A program made the translations under genes and the position numbers. The notes below the pieces were generated by a model. That model was not told where the DNA came from and did not search any database. It saw only the letters and a program-made list of their open reading frames with translations. Shown in pieces: positions 25,501 to 32,185 of a stretch of DNA of 56,184 nt (position 1 is its first letter; each line of letters starts with the position of its first letter). Source of the stretch: UBA1757 sp045627385 (GTDB lineage Bacteria; Bacteroidota; Bacteroidia; Bacteroidales; UBA1402); NCBI GenBank assembly GCA_045627385.1, contig JAZQNO010000030.1, positions 1-56,184 of the forward strand, in the 5' to 3' direction.

Positions 25501-25740
25501 GATTTCCTTCAGTCCGTCGATGGAGTTGAGGCTGTTTTCCAACAGTTTGCTCACGTTGGTTTCAATTTCCGATGCGGAGGCTCCGGGGTAGGTGGCCATG
25601 ACAGACACATACGGCGGATCCATTTCCGGAAACTGGTCAATCGGCAGCTGTCTGAAACAGAACAGACCGATGATGATGACCGCCACGAAGATGAGCAGCG
25701 TCGTGACGGGCTTGTTGATAGCTGATTTGTAGATACTCAT
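22540..25740 (-). CDS. RND efflux permease (HAE1/AcrB type)
   Basis: A 1066-residue inner-membrane proton antiporter, the usual size for the family, with twelve helices and two large periplasmic loops. The N-terminal INKPVTTLLIFVAVIIIG, QLPIDQFPEMDPPYVSV and TYPGASASEIE are typical, as are LCSLTVAIGMVVDDAIVVLEN in helix 4 (charged proton-relay residues) and MMAVPFAITGVIYALW in the second half. The substrate range cannot be told; lack of metal-type motifs favours organic compounds. The start at 25740 (MSIYKSAINK) is set by homology; the upstream extension is out of family. It is third of four genes. Confidence 0.95.
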   Translation of the reverse strand: MSIYKSAINKPVTTLLIFVAVIIIGLFCFRQLPIDQFPEMDPPYVSVMATYPGASASEIETNVSKLLENSLNSIDGLKEITSSSKENISLVFMEFEWGTELDEVINDIRSQVDIVKEGLPDGCSTPFIFKFSSSSRPIAQYAITAEESYAGLDKILNDELLPLLNRVNGIGNLSLTGTPERRIYIEIDQQKIDAYGIPIETVGNAISANNLNLASGTVKMDKEQYSMQVRSEYQESAEIADIVIATTPDGKQVFVRDIATIRDTIKDLSLDEKFNGREAVRLMVTKQTGANTVEICHDLEKEIKKAEKILPTDVKITKIYDDSEDIENSISSLEESILYALLFVVLVVLFFLGKWRAALIISITIPIALVVAFIYLKVADSSLNIISLCSLTVAIGMVVDDAIVVLENITTHIERGSSPREASIYATNEVWVSVIATTLVIVAVFVPLTMLNGIAGIMFKELGWIVTIVVSTSTLVAISLTPMLCSKLLKSKKVHVDEKGQLIEENDENGWYNRIIVKGLLDRLDTWYARALHACLRHKRLTLIVCILIFISSLIPVGMGKIGTDFMQQSDNGRIDVTAELQLGSRIEETLKTARRLESRFYELCPEIKIISTSAGSSDDNSVGAMFSSTTNYKISMRINCDKKTTRKRSVFEIAEILRSEMAGYPEIIDFQAAASSGMGGGSGSRVDIEIYGYDFDATYMTAEKVKQQIAQNVPGARDIVISRDKDRVELMINLDKEKLSRLGLSAATVSTYVRNRVYGMACGYLKEDGDEYDILVRLKEENRNSLSDIEDISIPVPTGGHVKLSEIASLGEYWTPPTITRKSRQRYLSVSVTPFNTSLGELAVAIEQEMDKVDLPQGVTYTLAGDYEDQQESFADLGTLMLLIIMLVYIVMASQFESFSKPAIIMMAVPFAITGVIYALWMTHTTLDMIGALGCVMLVGIVVKNGIVLVDYINLMRDRGYELNDAIAMSGASRLRPVLMTAFTTILGMVPMALSQGEGSEMWRPLGIVVIGGLLVSTLVTLIVVPVMYGMMSKSGERNKIEKNRKNFIFMQLADDRQTGSKSSK

Positions 25741-25756
25741 TTTACGAAAATTGAGA

Positions 25757-26794
25757 TCAGTCGGCAATGACATTGAGTTTGACACCGTCCACCAGTTTGC
25801 CCTGGCCGACACTGACGATTTCCACACCGTCAACAATTTCGGGAGCGTAAATCTCGATACGGTTGTCGAAACGCTGCCCCATCGTGATGCTGACACGCTT
25901 GGCGTAGCCGTTTTCGTTGAGGAAGACATAGCGTTCGTTCGAACCGGTCAGTTTGAGAACGGCTGTGTATGGAGCGGTGATGATGACTTCCTGTCCCAAC
26001 GGCATCGTGGTGCGGACATACATTCCCGGACGCAGGCGCTCGTCTTTGTTGGGAATGCTCAACTTGGCCTGGAACGTGTGGGTGGAGGCATCAATCGTGG
26101 GATAGACCAGCTCGATGGAAGCCGGAAAAGTCTCGTCGGGATAGATGTCGGAAGTGAGCGTAATCTTCATTCCGGCCTTCACGAGTGGAAAATATTTCTC
26201 GGGAATGGCGATGAGCGCCTTCAGTTTGCTGATTTGAGTCAGCACCAGGATGGGCTGACCGCTGTAAAGTTCGCCGTTCTCATAGTTGCGTGCCGAAATG
26301 ACACCCTCGAAAGGAGCCTTCACATACGTGTTTTCCTCGAGAAAATCCAACTGCTCCTTGGCCTGGTCGAAGCTCAGTTTGGTCTGGTCGTAGACCTGCT
26401 GCGAAATGCTTCCCGAACGGTGGAGCGCTTCCATGCGTTCCATTTCGGTCTTCAGGTTGGAATAAGCGAGTTTGGCGGTCTTGTACTGGTTCTGGTCCAT
26501 GCGGACAAGGTTCTGATTCTTCTTGACCTTCGTGCCCACTTCGGCATAGATGTGCTCGATGCGTCCGGTGAGGGAGGGAGCGACATTCTGGGTCTCGTAT
26601 CCCTGGAGCGTGGTTGAAATCTCGATTTCGCGGGCGATGCGCTGCGGAGTCAAAACGGTGGTCTTAACCTGTTCCACCCGTTCTTCCTGGTCGGCGGCAC
26701 TGTCCTTTTTGGCACTGCCCATACAGGAAACGGCTGAGAAGCTGACAGCAGCCAGTGCGACAGCCATTGCGGTCATTCTTACGACTTTCTTCAT
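25757..26794 (-). CDS. RND efflux periplasmic adaptor, lipoprotein
   Basis: A 345-residue membrane-fusion protein with a lipoprotein signal ending FSAVSC. It has a barrel-sandwich half (GRIEHIYAEVGTKVKKNQNL), a short coiled-coil hairpin (about 90-140), the second lipoyl half (YVKAPFEGVISARNYENGE) and a beta-barrel with membrane-proximal domain. It links the RND pump to the TolC-like channel. Genes on each side are spaced by 16 and 36 bases. Confidence 0.93.
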   Translation of the reverse strand: MKKVVRMTAMAVALAAVSFSAVSCMGSAKKDSAADQEERVEQVKTTVLTPQRIAREIEISTTLQGYETQNVAPSLTGRIEHIYAEVGTKVKKNQNLVRMDQNQYKTAKLAYSNLKTEMERMEALHRSGSISQQVYDQTKLSFDQAKEQLDFLEENTYVKAPFEGVISARNYENGELYSGQPILVLTQISKLKALIAIPEKYFPLVKAGMKITLTSDIYPDETFPASIELVYPTIDASTHTFQAKLSIPNKDERLRPGMYVRTTMPLGQEVIITAPYTAVLKLTGSNERYVFLNENGYAKRVSITMGQRFDNRIEIYAPEIVDGVEIVSVGQGKLVDGVKLNVIAD

Positions 26795-26830
26795 TTTATT
26801 CTGATGTTTTGATTATTGTTCCGGATGAAA

Positions 26831-28132
26831 TTAGATGTTGAGCAGTTCCTCCAGAGAAATCTGCGCATTGACCAGTTCCATGAGCGCCTGTACATAAGTG
26901 CTCTGCGCCTGGATCAGATTCGTCCCGGCGTTGGTCAGGTCCAGGCTGGAGGCCGCGCCGTATTCGTATTTGGTGGAGATATTGTCGAAAACGCGTTGCG
27001 TGACATCGATGTTCTTGCGCTGGATTTCGTATGTCTCATAGGCGTTGCTCAGATTGTAGCAGAGCTGACGGTGTTGGATCTTGAGCGCCTCCTCGGTCTC
27101 TTCCAGCGTGTTGAGCTGCTTTTCGTAGTCCAAGCGGGCGCTGGTGACACCCTTCTGCTTGCTGAGGCTCGAAAAGATGGGCACGCTCACGGTGGCGCCG
27201 ACCATGTTCGGCGGAGTCATGTTGAAACCTTCCTGCTTGCCGAAGTATGTCTTGGCCGAATACTGATAATAGGCCGTCAGGGTCGGAGTGCAGCTCCATT
27301 TGGCGGCGTTGAGCTGTTGCTTGGAAAGTTCGGTGTTCTGTTTCAGCAGCTGATAGCTGTAGTTGTCGTCCAAAACGAACTCCTCGGTGAGCAGGCGCGT
27401 GGCGGCATCCAGATTGAGAAGGTCGTCTATGGTCTGGGTTAGGACGATTTCCGTATTGACATCGATGCCCAACTGCAGACGCATGGAGTTGAAAACCATT
27501 TCCAGTGAGCGGCGGCTCGAACTGATGCTGCTCTGCATGGTGGCCAGCTGTACGAGCAGCTGGTCGGCGTCGGTCTGTTCGGAAATGCCCACTTTGACCG
27601 ATTCTTCGGTGTAGCGGTACAGGTCGTTGATGTTGTTGAGATTGCTTTCCAGCAAGCCGACAGTCTGCTCCATCACCAGAGCCGAATAATAGAGCGTCTT
27701 GACCTGATCGAGCGTCTGCTTTTCGCTTTGCTGCAGGCTGATGTCCGACATCTCGGCGGCAATTTTGCCAATCTTGGCCGATACTACCTGAGCCCCGCTT
27801 ATGGCAACCGCAGCCGTGATGCCCAATGTGCCGGAAGCGGGCATGTCCACCTTCATGCCGCCCAGATTCAGTTCATAGCCGCAGGTGTTCGAATAGTCGC
27901 CCTGGGCGTTTATCTGGGGCAGCATCGAAGCGATGGCCTGCCATTGGGCCGCTTTGGATTTCTGAACATCCAGAGAGGCGTTCATGAGGGTGCGGTTGTT
28001 GTCGAGCGCGTACTGCTGGGCATCGGCCAGCGACAGACGCAACACCTGAACCGAGTCGTTCTGCGAAACCGACAGGCCGGTGCCGATGCCGATAAGAAGG
28101 CAGACAGACAAAATGATTTTCGTTGTTCTCAT
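26831..28132 (-). CDS. TolC family outer-membrane channel
   Basis: A 433-residue outer-membrane efflux protein with a signal peptide (MRTTKIILSV to GLSVSQ) and long alpha-helical repeats. The start LRLSLADAQQYALDNNRTLMNA and the end LDLTNAGTNLIQAQSTYVQAL are typical of OEP domains. It is the first gene of the efflux operon and has a -7 box upstream. The start at 28132 is at the signal peptide; the earlier ATG at 28162 would precede it with ten unlikely residues. Confidence 0.93.
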   Translation of the reverse strand: MRTTKIILSVCLLIGIGTGLSVSQNDSVQVLRLSLADAQQYALDNNRTLMNASLDVQKSKAAQWQAIASMLPQINAQGDYSNTCGYELNLGGMKVDMPASGTLGITAAVAISGAQVVSAKIGKIAAEMSDISLQQSEKQTLDQVKTLYYSALVMEQTVGLLESNLNNINDLYRYTEESVKVGISEQTDADQLLVQLATMQSSISSSRRSLEMVFNSMRLQLGIDVNTEIVLTQTIDDLLNLDAATRLLTEEFVLDDNYSYQLLKQNTELSKQQLNAAKWSCTPTLTAYYQYSAKTYFGKQEGFNMTPPNMVGATVSVPIFSSLSKQKGVTSARLDYEKQLNTLEETEEALKIQHRQLCYNLSNAYETYEIQRKNIDVTQRVFDNISTKYEYGAASSLDLTNAGTNLIQAQSTYVQALMELVNAQISLEELLNI

Positions 28133-28175
28133 TATCTTGATCAGTGTTTGTAGATGACACAATGATTTGAAGGTG

Positions 28176-28183
28176 CAAAATTA
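28176..28183 (-). promoter_or_regulatory. -7 box of the RND efflux operon
   Basis: TAATTTTG on the minus strand, 43 bases before the tolC-like ATG. The region upstream (to 28321) is AT-rich and holds no gene; a TTTG occurs 24 bp upstream, longer than usual. Confidence 0.5.
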
Positions 28184-28321
28184 CGGCTTTGCCGAGTAAA
28201 AAGGGTACAAATCGTGTTAAATGGTATTAAAGATAATGATTATTTTAAAATGCTGATATATAGCAATTTAAAATAGATCATATTGTCCTGAAAGCCATGG
28301 GTGACAAACCCGGATCCAGAC

Positions 28322-29038
28322 TCAGAAAGTGCCCGACAAAGCATATTCCTGGGTGTTGCAGAACACTTTGCTGTAGATGAAAAGCCCCGGTCGGTCGGTT
28401 TCGATTTTACGGTTGAGCTGCAGTACCGGATGCCCCGGCTTTACCTTGAAATAATTCTGCAACGCACGGTCGGCCTTGATGGCAAACAGCTGCTGCACAC
28501 CGCCTTTCACCTGCACCTGATATTCGTTCCGCAAGAGTTCGAAAAGGGAAGTGTTCTCCAGATTGCGCACCGTGAAACGTGGAAATCCGATGTTGGCAAA
28601 CATGGTGATGTCGTAGAAGACGGGTTTGCCGTTGACCAGACGCAGCCGCTCGAAATAGATGCAGCCGGCGTTCTTCTCCCTCTCGCTGATTTCATAGCTG
28701 AAAGCTTCCTTCCACGAACGGATTTCGGGCGTGACGATGATTTGGGTGGTGAGCTTGTCCCGTCCGACGGCCGAAGTGGTACCGCGCAGCGACAGGATGC
28801 CTGCCTCTTTCAGTTGGCCGGTGACGATGCTGCCCTTGCCTTGCAGCTTCTCGATGTAGCCGTTGGCCACGAGACCGTCCAGAGCGTTGCGCACGGTGGG
28901 GCGGGCCAGATGATAGGCGGCAGCCAGTTCGTTTTCCGAAGGCAGCAGACTGCCCGACGGATATTCGCCCTGCTCGATCTTCAGTCGGAGCTCGTCGTAG
29001 AGAGCCTTGTAAAGCGGTGTTCCTTTTCCTGTCAGCAT
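28322..29038 (-). CDS. GntR family regulator, HutC/UTRA type
   Basis: A 238-residue DNA-binding regulator. The N-terminal winged helix shows PLYKALYDELRLKIEQGEY, LPSENELAAAYHLARPTVR (recognition helix) and GYIEKLQGKGSIV. The rest is a UTRA ligand domain (about 80-238), the HutC subfamily, which usually senses sugars or small acids. It is transcribed away from the 2-oxo acid dehydrogenase operon. Two matching palindromes lie in the 323-base gap between them, one beside its own promoter, so it probably represses both. Start at 29038 is chosen because the promoter lies at 29087-29117. Confidence 0.92.
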   Translation of the reverse strand: MLTGKGTPLYKALYDELRLKIEQGEYPSGSLLPSENELAAAYHLARPTVRNALDGLVANGYIEKLQGKGSIVTGQLKEAGILSLRGTTSAVGRDKLTTQIIVTPEIRSWKEAFSYEISEREKNAGCIYFERLRLVNGKPVFYDITMFANIGFPRFTVRNLENTSLFELLRNEYQVQVKGGVQQLFAIKADRALQNYFKVKPGHPVLQLNRKIETDRPGLFIYSKVFCNTQEYALSGTF

Positions 29039-29086
29039 ACGTTGGATTTTTTTCTTTGTCCCTTGGACATCACCTGTTTGTCGCTG

Positions 29087-29117
29087 CAAATGTAATGAAA
29101 CTCGAATGATATACAAA
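29087..29117 (-). promoter_or_regulatory. Promoter of the GntR gene
   Basis: On the minus strand TTTG (29114-29117), 19 bp and TACATTTG (29087-29094). Confidence 0.85.
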
Positions 29118-29123
29118 TTGCTC

Positions 29124-29141
29124 AACCTGTATAGACAAGTT
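29124..29141 (-). promoter_or_regulatory. Palindromic operator 1, likely GntR site
   Basis: On the minus strand AACTTGTCTATACAGGTT, an imperfect palindrome with the GTnTAnAC-like core of HutC-type sites, six bases upstream of the gntR -33 box. It agrees with operator 2 at 14 or 15 of 18 positions in the same orientation. Confidence 0.65.
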
Positions 29142-29213
29142 TGATGGCTTGTAATTCAGTAAGATTAAGATAATCAGGAATATAACTTTTTCATTAAAAT
29201 AGTTGCCATGTAA

Positions 29214-29231
29214 TACTTGTATTTACAAGTT
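29214..29231 (-). promoter_or_regulatory. Palindromic operator 2, likely GntR site
   Basis: On the minus strand AACTTGTAAATACAAGTA; the inner 16 bp (ACTTGT, 4 bp, ACAAGT) form a perfect-armed inverted repeat. It covers the -33 region of the dehydrogenase operon promoter, so a bound repressor would block RNA polymerase. It is centred 90 bp from operator 1. Confidence 0.7.
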
Positions 29232-29246
29232 GCTGGATTACTTTTG
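29217..29246 (+). promoter_or_regulatory. Promoter of the 2-oxo acid dehydrogenase operon
   Basis: TTG (29217-29219), 19 bp and TACTTTTG (29239-29246). The leader to the E2 ATG is about 110 bases. Confidence 0.7.
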
Positions 29247-29361
29247 TGCTCTGAAAAGTGGGGAAGGCCTTTTCCTGAAACTCTTGGAAAATCCGCTTTC
29301 CCGCGTTTCCAAAACCGCAATTTCGGATTTTAGAGCAACAACACAAACCAACTTATACGAT

Positions 29362-30726
29362 ATGGCAACAGTAGTGATTATGCCCAAAGACGGGCAATCG
29401 GTGGAGAGCTGTATTCTCAGCACCATCAAGAAAAAAGGTGAAACCGTTGCAAAAGGCGACATCATCTTTTCCTATGAAACCGACAAGGCTTCTTTTGAAA
29501 AGGAGTCTGAAGTGGACGGCGTCGTTCTGGAATGCTATTACAACGATGGCGACGAAGTGCCTGTGCTTACCAATGTGATGATTATCGGCCAGCCCGGTGA
29601 AGACATCAGCGCTCTGACCGCCGGTCAGCCTGCCGCCGCTCCTGCCGCCGCTCCCGTCGCCGAGGCCGCTCCTGCCGCTGCACCCGCTGCACCCGCTGCC
29701 GCCGAGGCTGCACCTCAGGCCACAGCTGCCGCAGTTCAGCCCACCGGCGAAATCCACGCTTCGCCCCGTGCCCGCAATCTGGCCGAAAAGGAATCCGTCA
29801 ATCTGGCCGCTGTCGCCGGAACGGGTCCTCAGGGCCGCATCATCGAACGCGATGTGCAGGCTGCCGCCGCAGCCGGCAACAAACTCACCGGAAAAGCCAA
29901 GGCCATGATGGCCGAAGGCGGTCTGCAGGCTCCTGCCCAGGGCAGCGGTCTGGCCGGTACCGTCAAGGCCGGCGATCTGAAGGTGGCCAAGCCCAACCAT
30001 ACCGACATCGCCGGCGAAGGCGAAGACTTCGAAGTGGTCAAGATGAGCAACATGCGCAAGATCATCGCCCGTTCGATGTACAATTCTCTGCAGAACTCCG
30101 CTCAACTGACCCACCATCTGGGCGCCGACGCCCGCCGTCTGCAGGCTCTCCGCAAACAGGCCAAGAAAGCTTTCGAAGCCGGTGTCATCAAGGAGAACGT
30201 CACCATCAACGACCTGGTCTGCTTCGCCGTCATCAAAGCGCTTCAGAAATTCCCGAACGCCAACAGCCATTGCCTCGGCGAAAGCATGCGCATCTTCAAA
30301 AAGGTTCATCTCGGACTGGCCGTCGATACCGAACGCGGTCTCATGGTCCCCTGCGTAAAGAACGCCGACGACCTCAGCATCACCGGTTTGAGCCATCAGC
30401 TCAAGAAAGTGGCCGAAGACTGCAAGAAGGGCAGCATCAACCCCGACCTGCTCAGCCCCGAGGCCGCTTCCTTCACGGTCAGCAATCTGGGCAACTATGG
30501 TGTGGAAGTCTTCACGCCTATCATCAACGTGCCTCAGAGCGCCATTCTGGGTGTCAACACCATCGTTCCCCGTCCCAAGGATCTGGGTGGCGGTGTCTAC
30601 GCATTCGTTCCCTATATCGGCCTGAGCCTGACCTATGACCACCGCAGCCTTGACGGCGGCGAGGCCACCCGCTTCCTCAAGCAGATTGCAACGGAGATTG
30701 AAAACCTCGACATCAAGTTCGAATAA
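29362..30726 (+). CDS. 2-oxo acid dehydrogenase E2 (dihydrolipoamide acyltransferase)
   Basis: A 454-residue E2 core subunit that carries the acyl group on lipoate and passes it to CoA. Order: one lipoyl domain (1-80) with ETDKA, lipoyl Lys42; an Ala/Pro linker (about 87-130); a peripheral subunit-binding domain (132-166, SPRARNLAEK to GRIIERDV); a second, weaker copy of that domain (175-208, GKAKAMMAEGG to GTVKAGDL); and the catalytic domain (about 225-454) with YDHRSLDGGEA, whose His is catalytic. Pyruvate, acetoin and branched-chain complexes share this plan, so the substrate stays open. E3 follows after 29 bases. Confidence 0.92.
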   Translation: MATVVIMPKDGQSVESCILSTIKKKGETVAKGDIIFSYETDKASFEKESEVDGVVLECYYNDGDEVPVLTNVMIIGQPGEDISALTAGQPAAAPAAAPVAEAAPAAAPAAPAAAEAAPQATAAAVQPTGEIHASPRARNLAEKESVNLAAVAGTGPQGRIIERDVQAAAAAGNKLTGKAKAMMAEGGLQAPAQGSGLAGTVKAGDLKVAKPNHTDIAGEGEDFEVVKMSNMRKIIARSMYNSLQNSAQLTHHLGADARRLQALRKQAKKAFEAGVIKENVTINDLVCFAVIKALQKFPNANSHCLGESMRIFKKVHLGLAVDTERGLMVPCVKNADDLSITGLSHQLKKVAEDCKKGSINPDLLSPEAASFTVSNLGNYGVEVFTPIINVPQSAILGVNTIVPRPKDLGGGVYAFVPYIGLSLTYDHRSLDGGEATRFLKQIATEIENLDIKFE

Positions 30727-30755
30727 AATTCCAACCGATTCATTTATTTATTCCT

Positions 30756-32135
30756 ATGATATTCGATTTAGCAGTTATCGGCGGCGGTCCTGGCGGATAC
30801 GTCGCAGCTGAAAGAGCCGGTGCTGCCGGCCTGCAGACAGTTCTGTTTGAAAAGAAGAGCCTGGGGGGTGTATGCCTCAATGAAGGTTGTATCCCCACCA
30901 AGACCTTGCTTTACAGCGCCAAAGTCTACAACTATGCCGTTCACGGCGAAGATTACGGCGTGAGTGTGAACGGTGCCGCTTTCGATTACGGCAAGATTGT
31001 CGACCGCAAAAACAAGGTGGTCCGTAAACTCGTTTCCGGTGTGAAAGGCGCCATGAAGGCCAACAAGGTCAATGTCGTGGCCGCTGAAGCCATGATTCAG
31101 GGCAAGACCGCCGAAGGCATCGAAATTCTCGCCGAAGGCGAAAAGTATGTGGCCAAAAACCTCCTCATCTGCACAGGCTCCGAAGCTGCCGTTCCTCCCA
31201 TTCCGGGCCTCAAGGAAGCCGGCGACGTCATCGTGACCAACCGTGAAATTCTGGCCATGAAGGAACAGCCCAAGGAACTGGTTGTCATCGGAGGCGGTGT
31301 CATCGGTATGGAATTCGCCGCTTTCTTCAGCACGCTGGGCACCAAGGTGACCGTTGTGGAAATGCTGCCGAAGATTCTCGGTCCGCTCGACGACGAAATC
31401 AGCGCCATGCTTCAGAAGGTCTATGCCGACCGCGGCGTGAACTTCTGCCTGAAATGTCAGGTGACCGGTATCGACGGAAATACCGTTATATATAAGGACC
31501 CCGAAGGCAAGGAATGCCGCGTGTCCGGCGACAAGATTCTGGTCAGTGTAGGCCGTCGCGCCAACCTCAACGGATTCGGACTGGAAAGCTTGGGCGTGGA
31601 GATGCTGCTCAACAAGGGCGGAAAGCCCGTCGGTATCAAAGTGGACGAGCGCATGCGCACCAACATTCCCAATGTCTATGCCGCCGGCGATGTGACCGGT
31701 TTCTCGATGCTGGCCCACACGGCTTCCCGCGAAGGTGAAGTCGCCGTCAACAACATCCTGGGCAAGAACGACCGCATGCGTTACGACGCCATCCCCGGCG
31801 TGGTCTATACCAATCCCGAAGTGGCCGGCGTAGGCATGACCGAAGCCGAAGCCAAGGCGAAGGGTGTCGACTACAAGGTGGTCAAGCTGCCGATGGCTTA
31901 TTCGGGCCGTTTTGTTGCCGAGAACGAGCACGGCGAAGGCATCTGCAAGATTCTCGTCGGTGCCAAATATCACGAGGTGCTGGGTGTCCACATGTTGGGC
32001 AACCCCTGCTCCGAAATGATTCACAGCATGTGCATCGCCATCGAGCAGGAAATGACGGTCGAACAGCTCAAGGAAGTGGTCTTCCCGCATCCGACGGTTT
32101 CCGAAATCATCAAGGAAACGGCCTTCACGCTGTAA
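30756..32135 (+). CDS. lpdA: Dihydrolipoyl dehydrogenase (E3)
   Basis: A 459-residue FAD flavoprotein that reoxidises the E2 dihydrolipoyl group with NAD+. It shows the FAD site VIGGGPGGYVAAERAG, redox disulfide GGVCLNEGCIPTKT (Cys40, Cys45), the NAD site VVIGGGVIGMEFAAFF, a second FAD motif NIPNVYAAGDVTG and the active-site HPTVSEIIKETAF (His-Glu pair). Length is normal. It sits between E2 and E1 in the same operon. Confidence 0.95.
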   Translation: MIFDLAVIGGGPGGYVAAERAGAAGLQTVLFEKKSLGGVCLNEGCIPTKTLLYSAKVYNYAVHGEDYGVSVNGAAFDYGKIVDRKNKVVRKLVSGVKGAMKANKVNVVAAEAMIQGKTAEGIEILAEGEKYVAKNLLICTGSEAAVPPIPGLKEAGDVIVTNREILAMKEQPKELVVIGGGVIGMEFAAFFSTLGTKVTVVEMLPKILGPLDDEISAMLQKVYADRGVNFCLKCQVTGIDGNTVIYKDPEGKECRVSGDKILVSVGRRANLNGFGLESLGVEMLLNKGGKPVGIKVDERMRTNIPNVYAAGDVTGFSMLAHTASREGEVAVNNILGKNDRMRYDAIPGVVYTNPEVAGVGMTEAEAKAKGVDYKVVKLPMAYSGRFVAENEHGEGICKILVGAKYHEVLGVHMLGNPCSEMIHSMCIAIEQEMTVEQLKEVVFPHPTVSEIIKETAFTL

Positions 32136-32185
32136 TCAGCGACTGAAACAAAGCAATCAGACAAATAATCATATTAGAAAGCATT

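Noticed and set aside
28184..28321. Small RNA or riboswitch in the AT-rich gap after gntR
   Set aside because: No promoter plus terminator pair or conserved aptamer pattern could be recognised.
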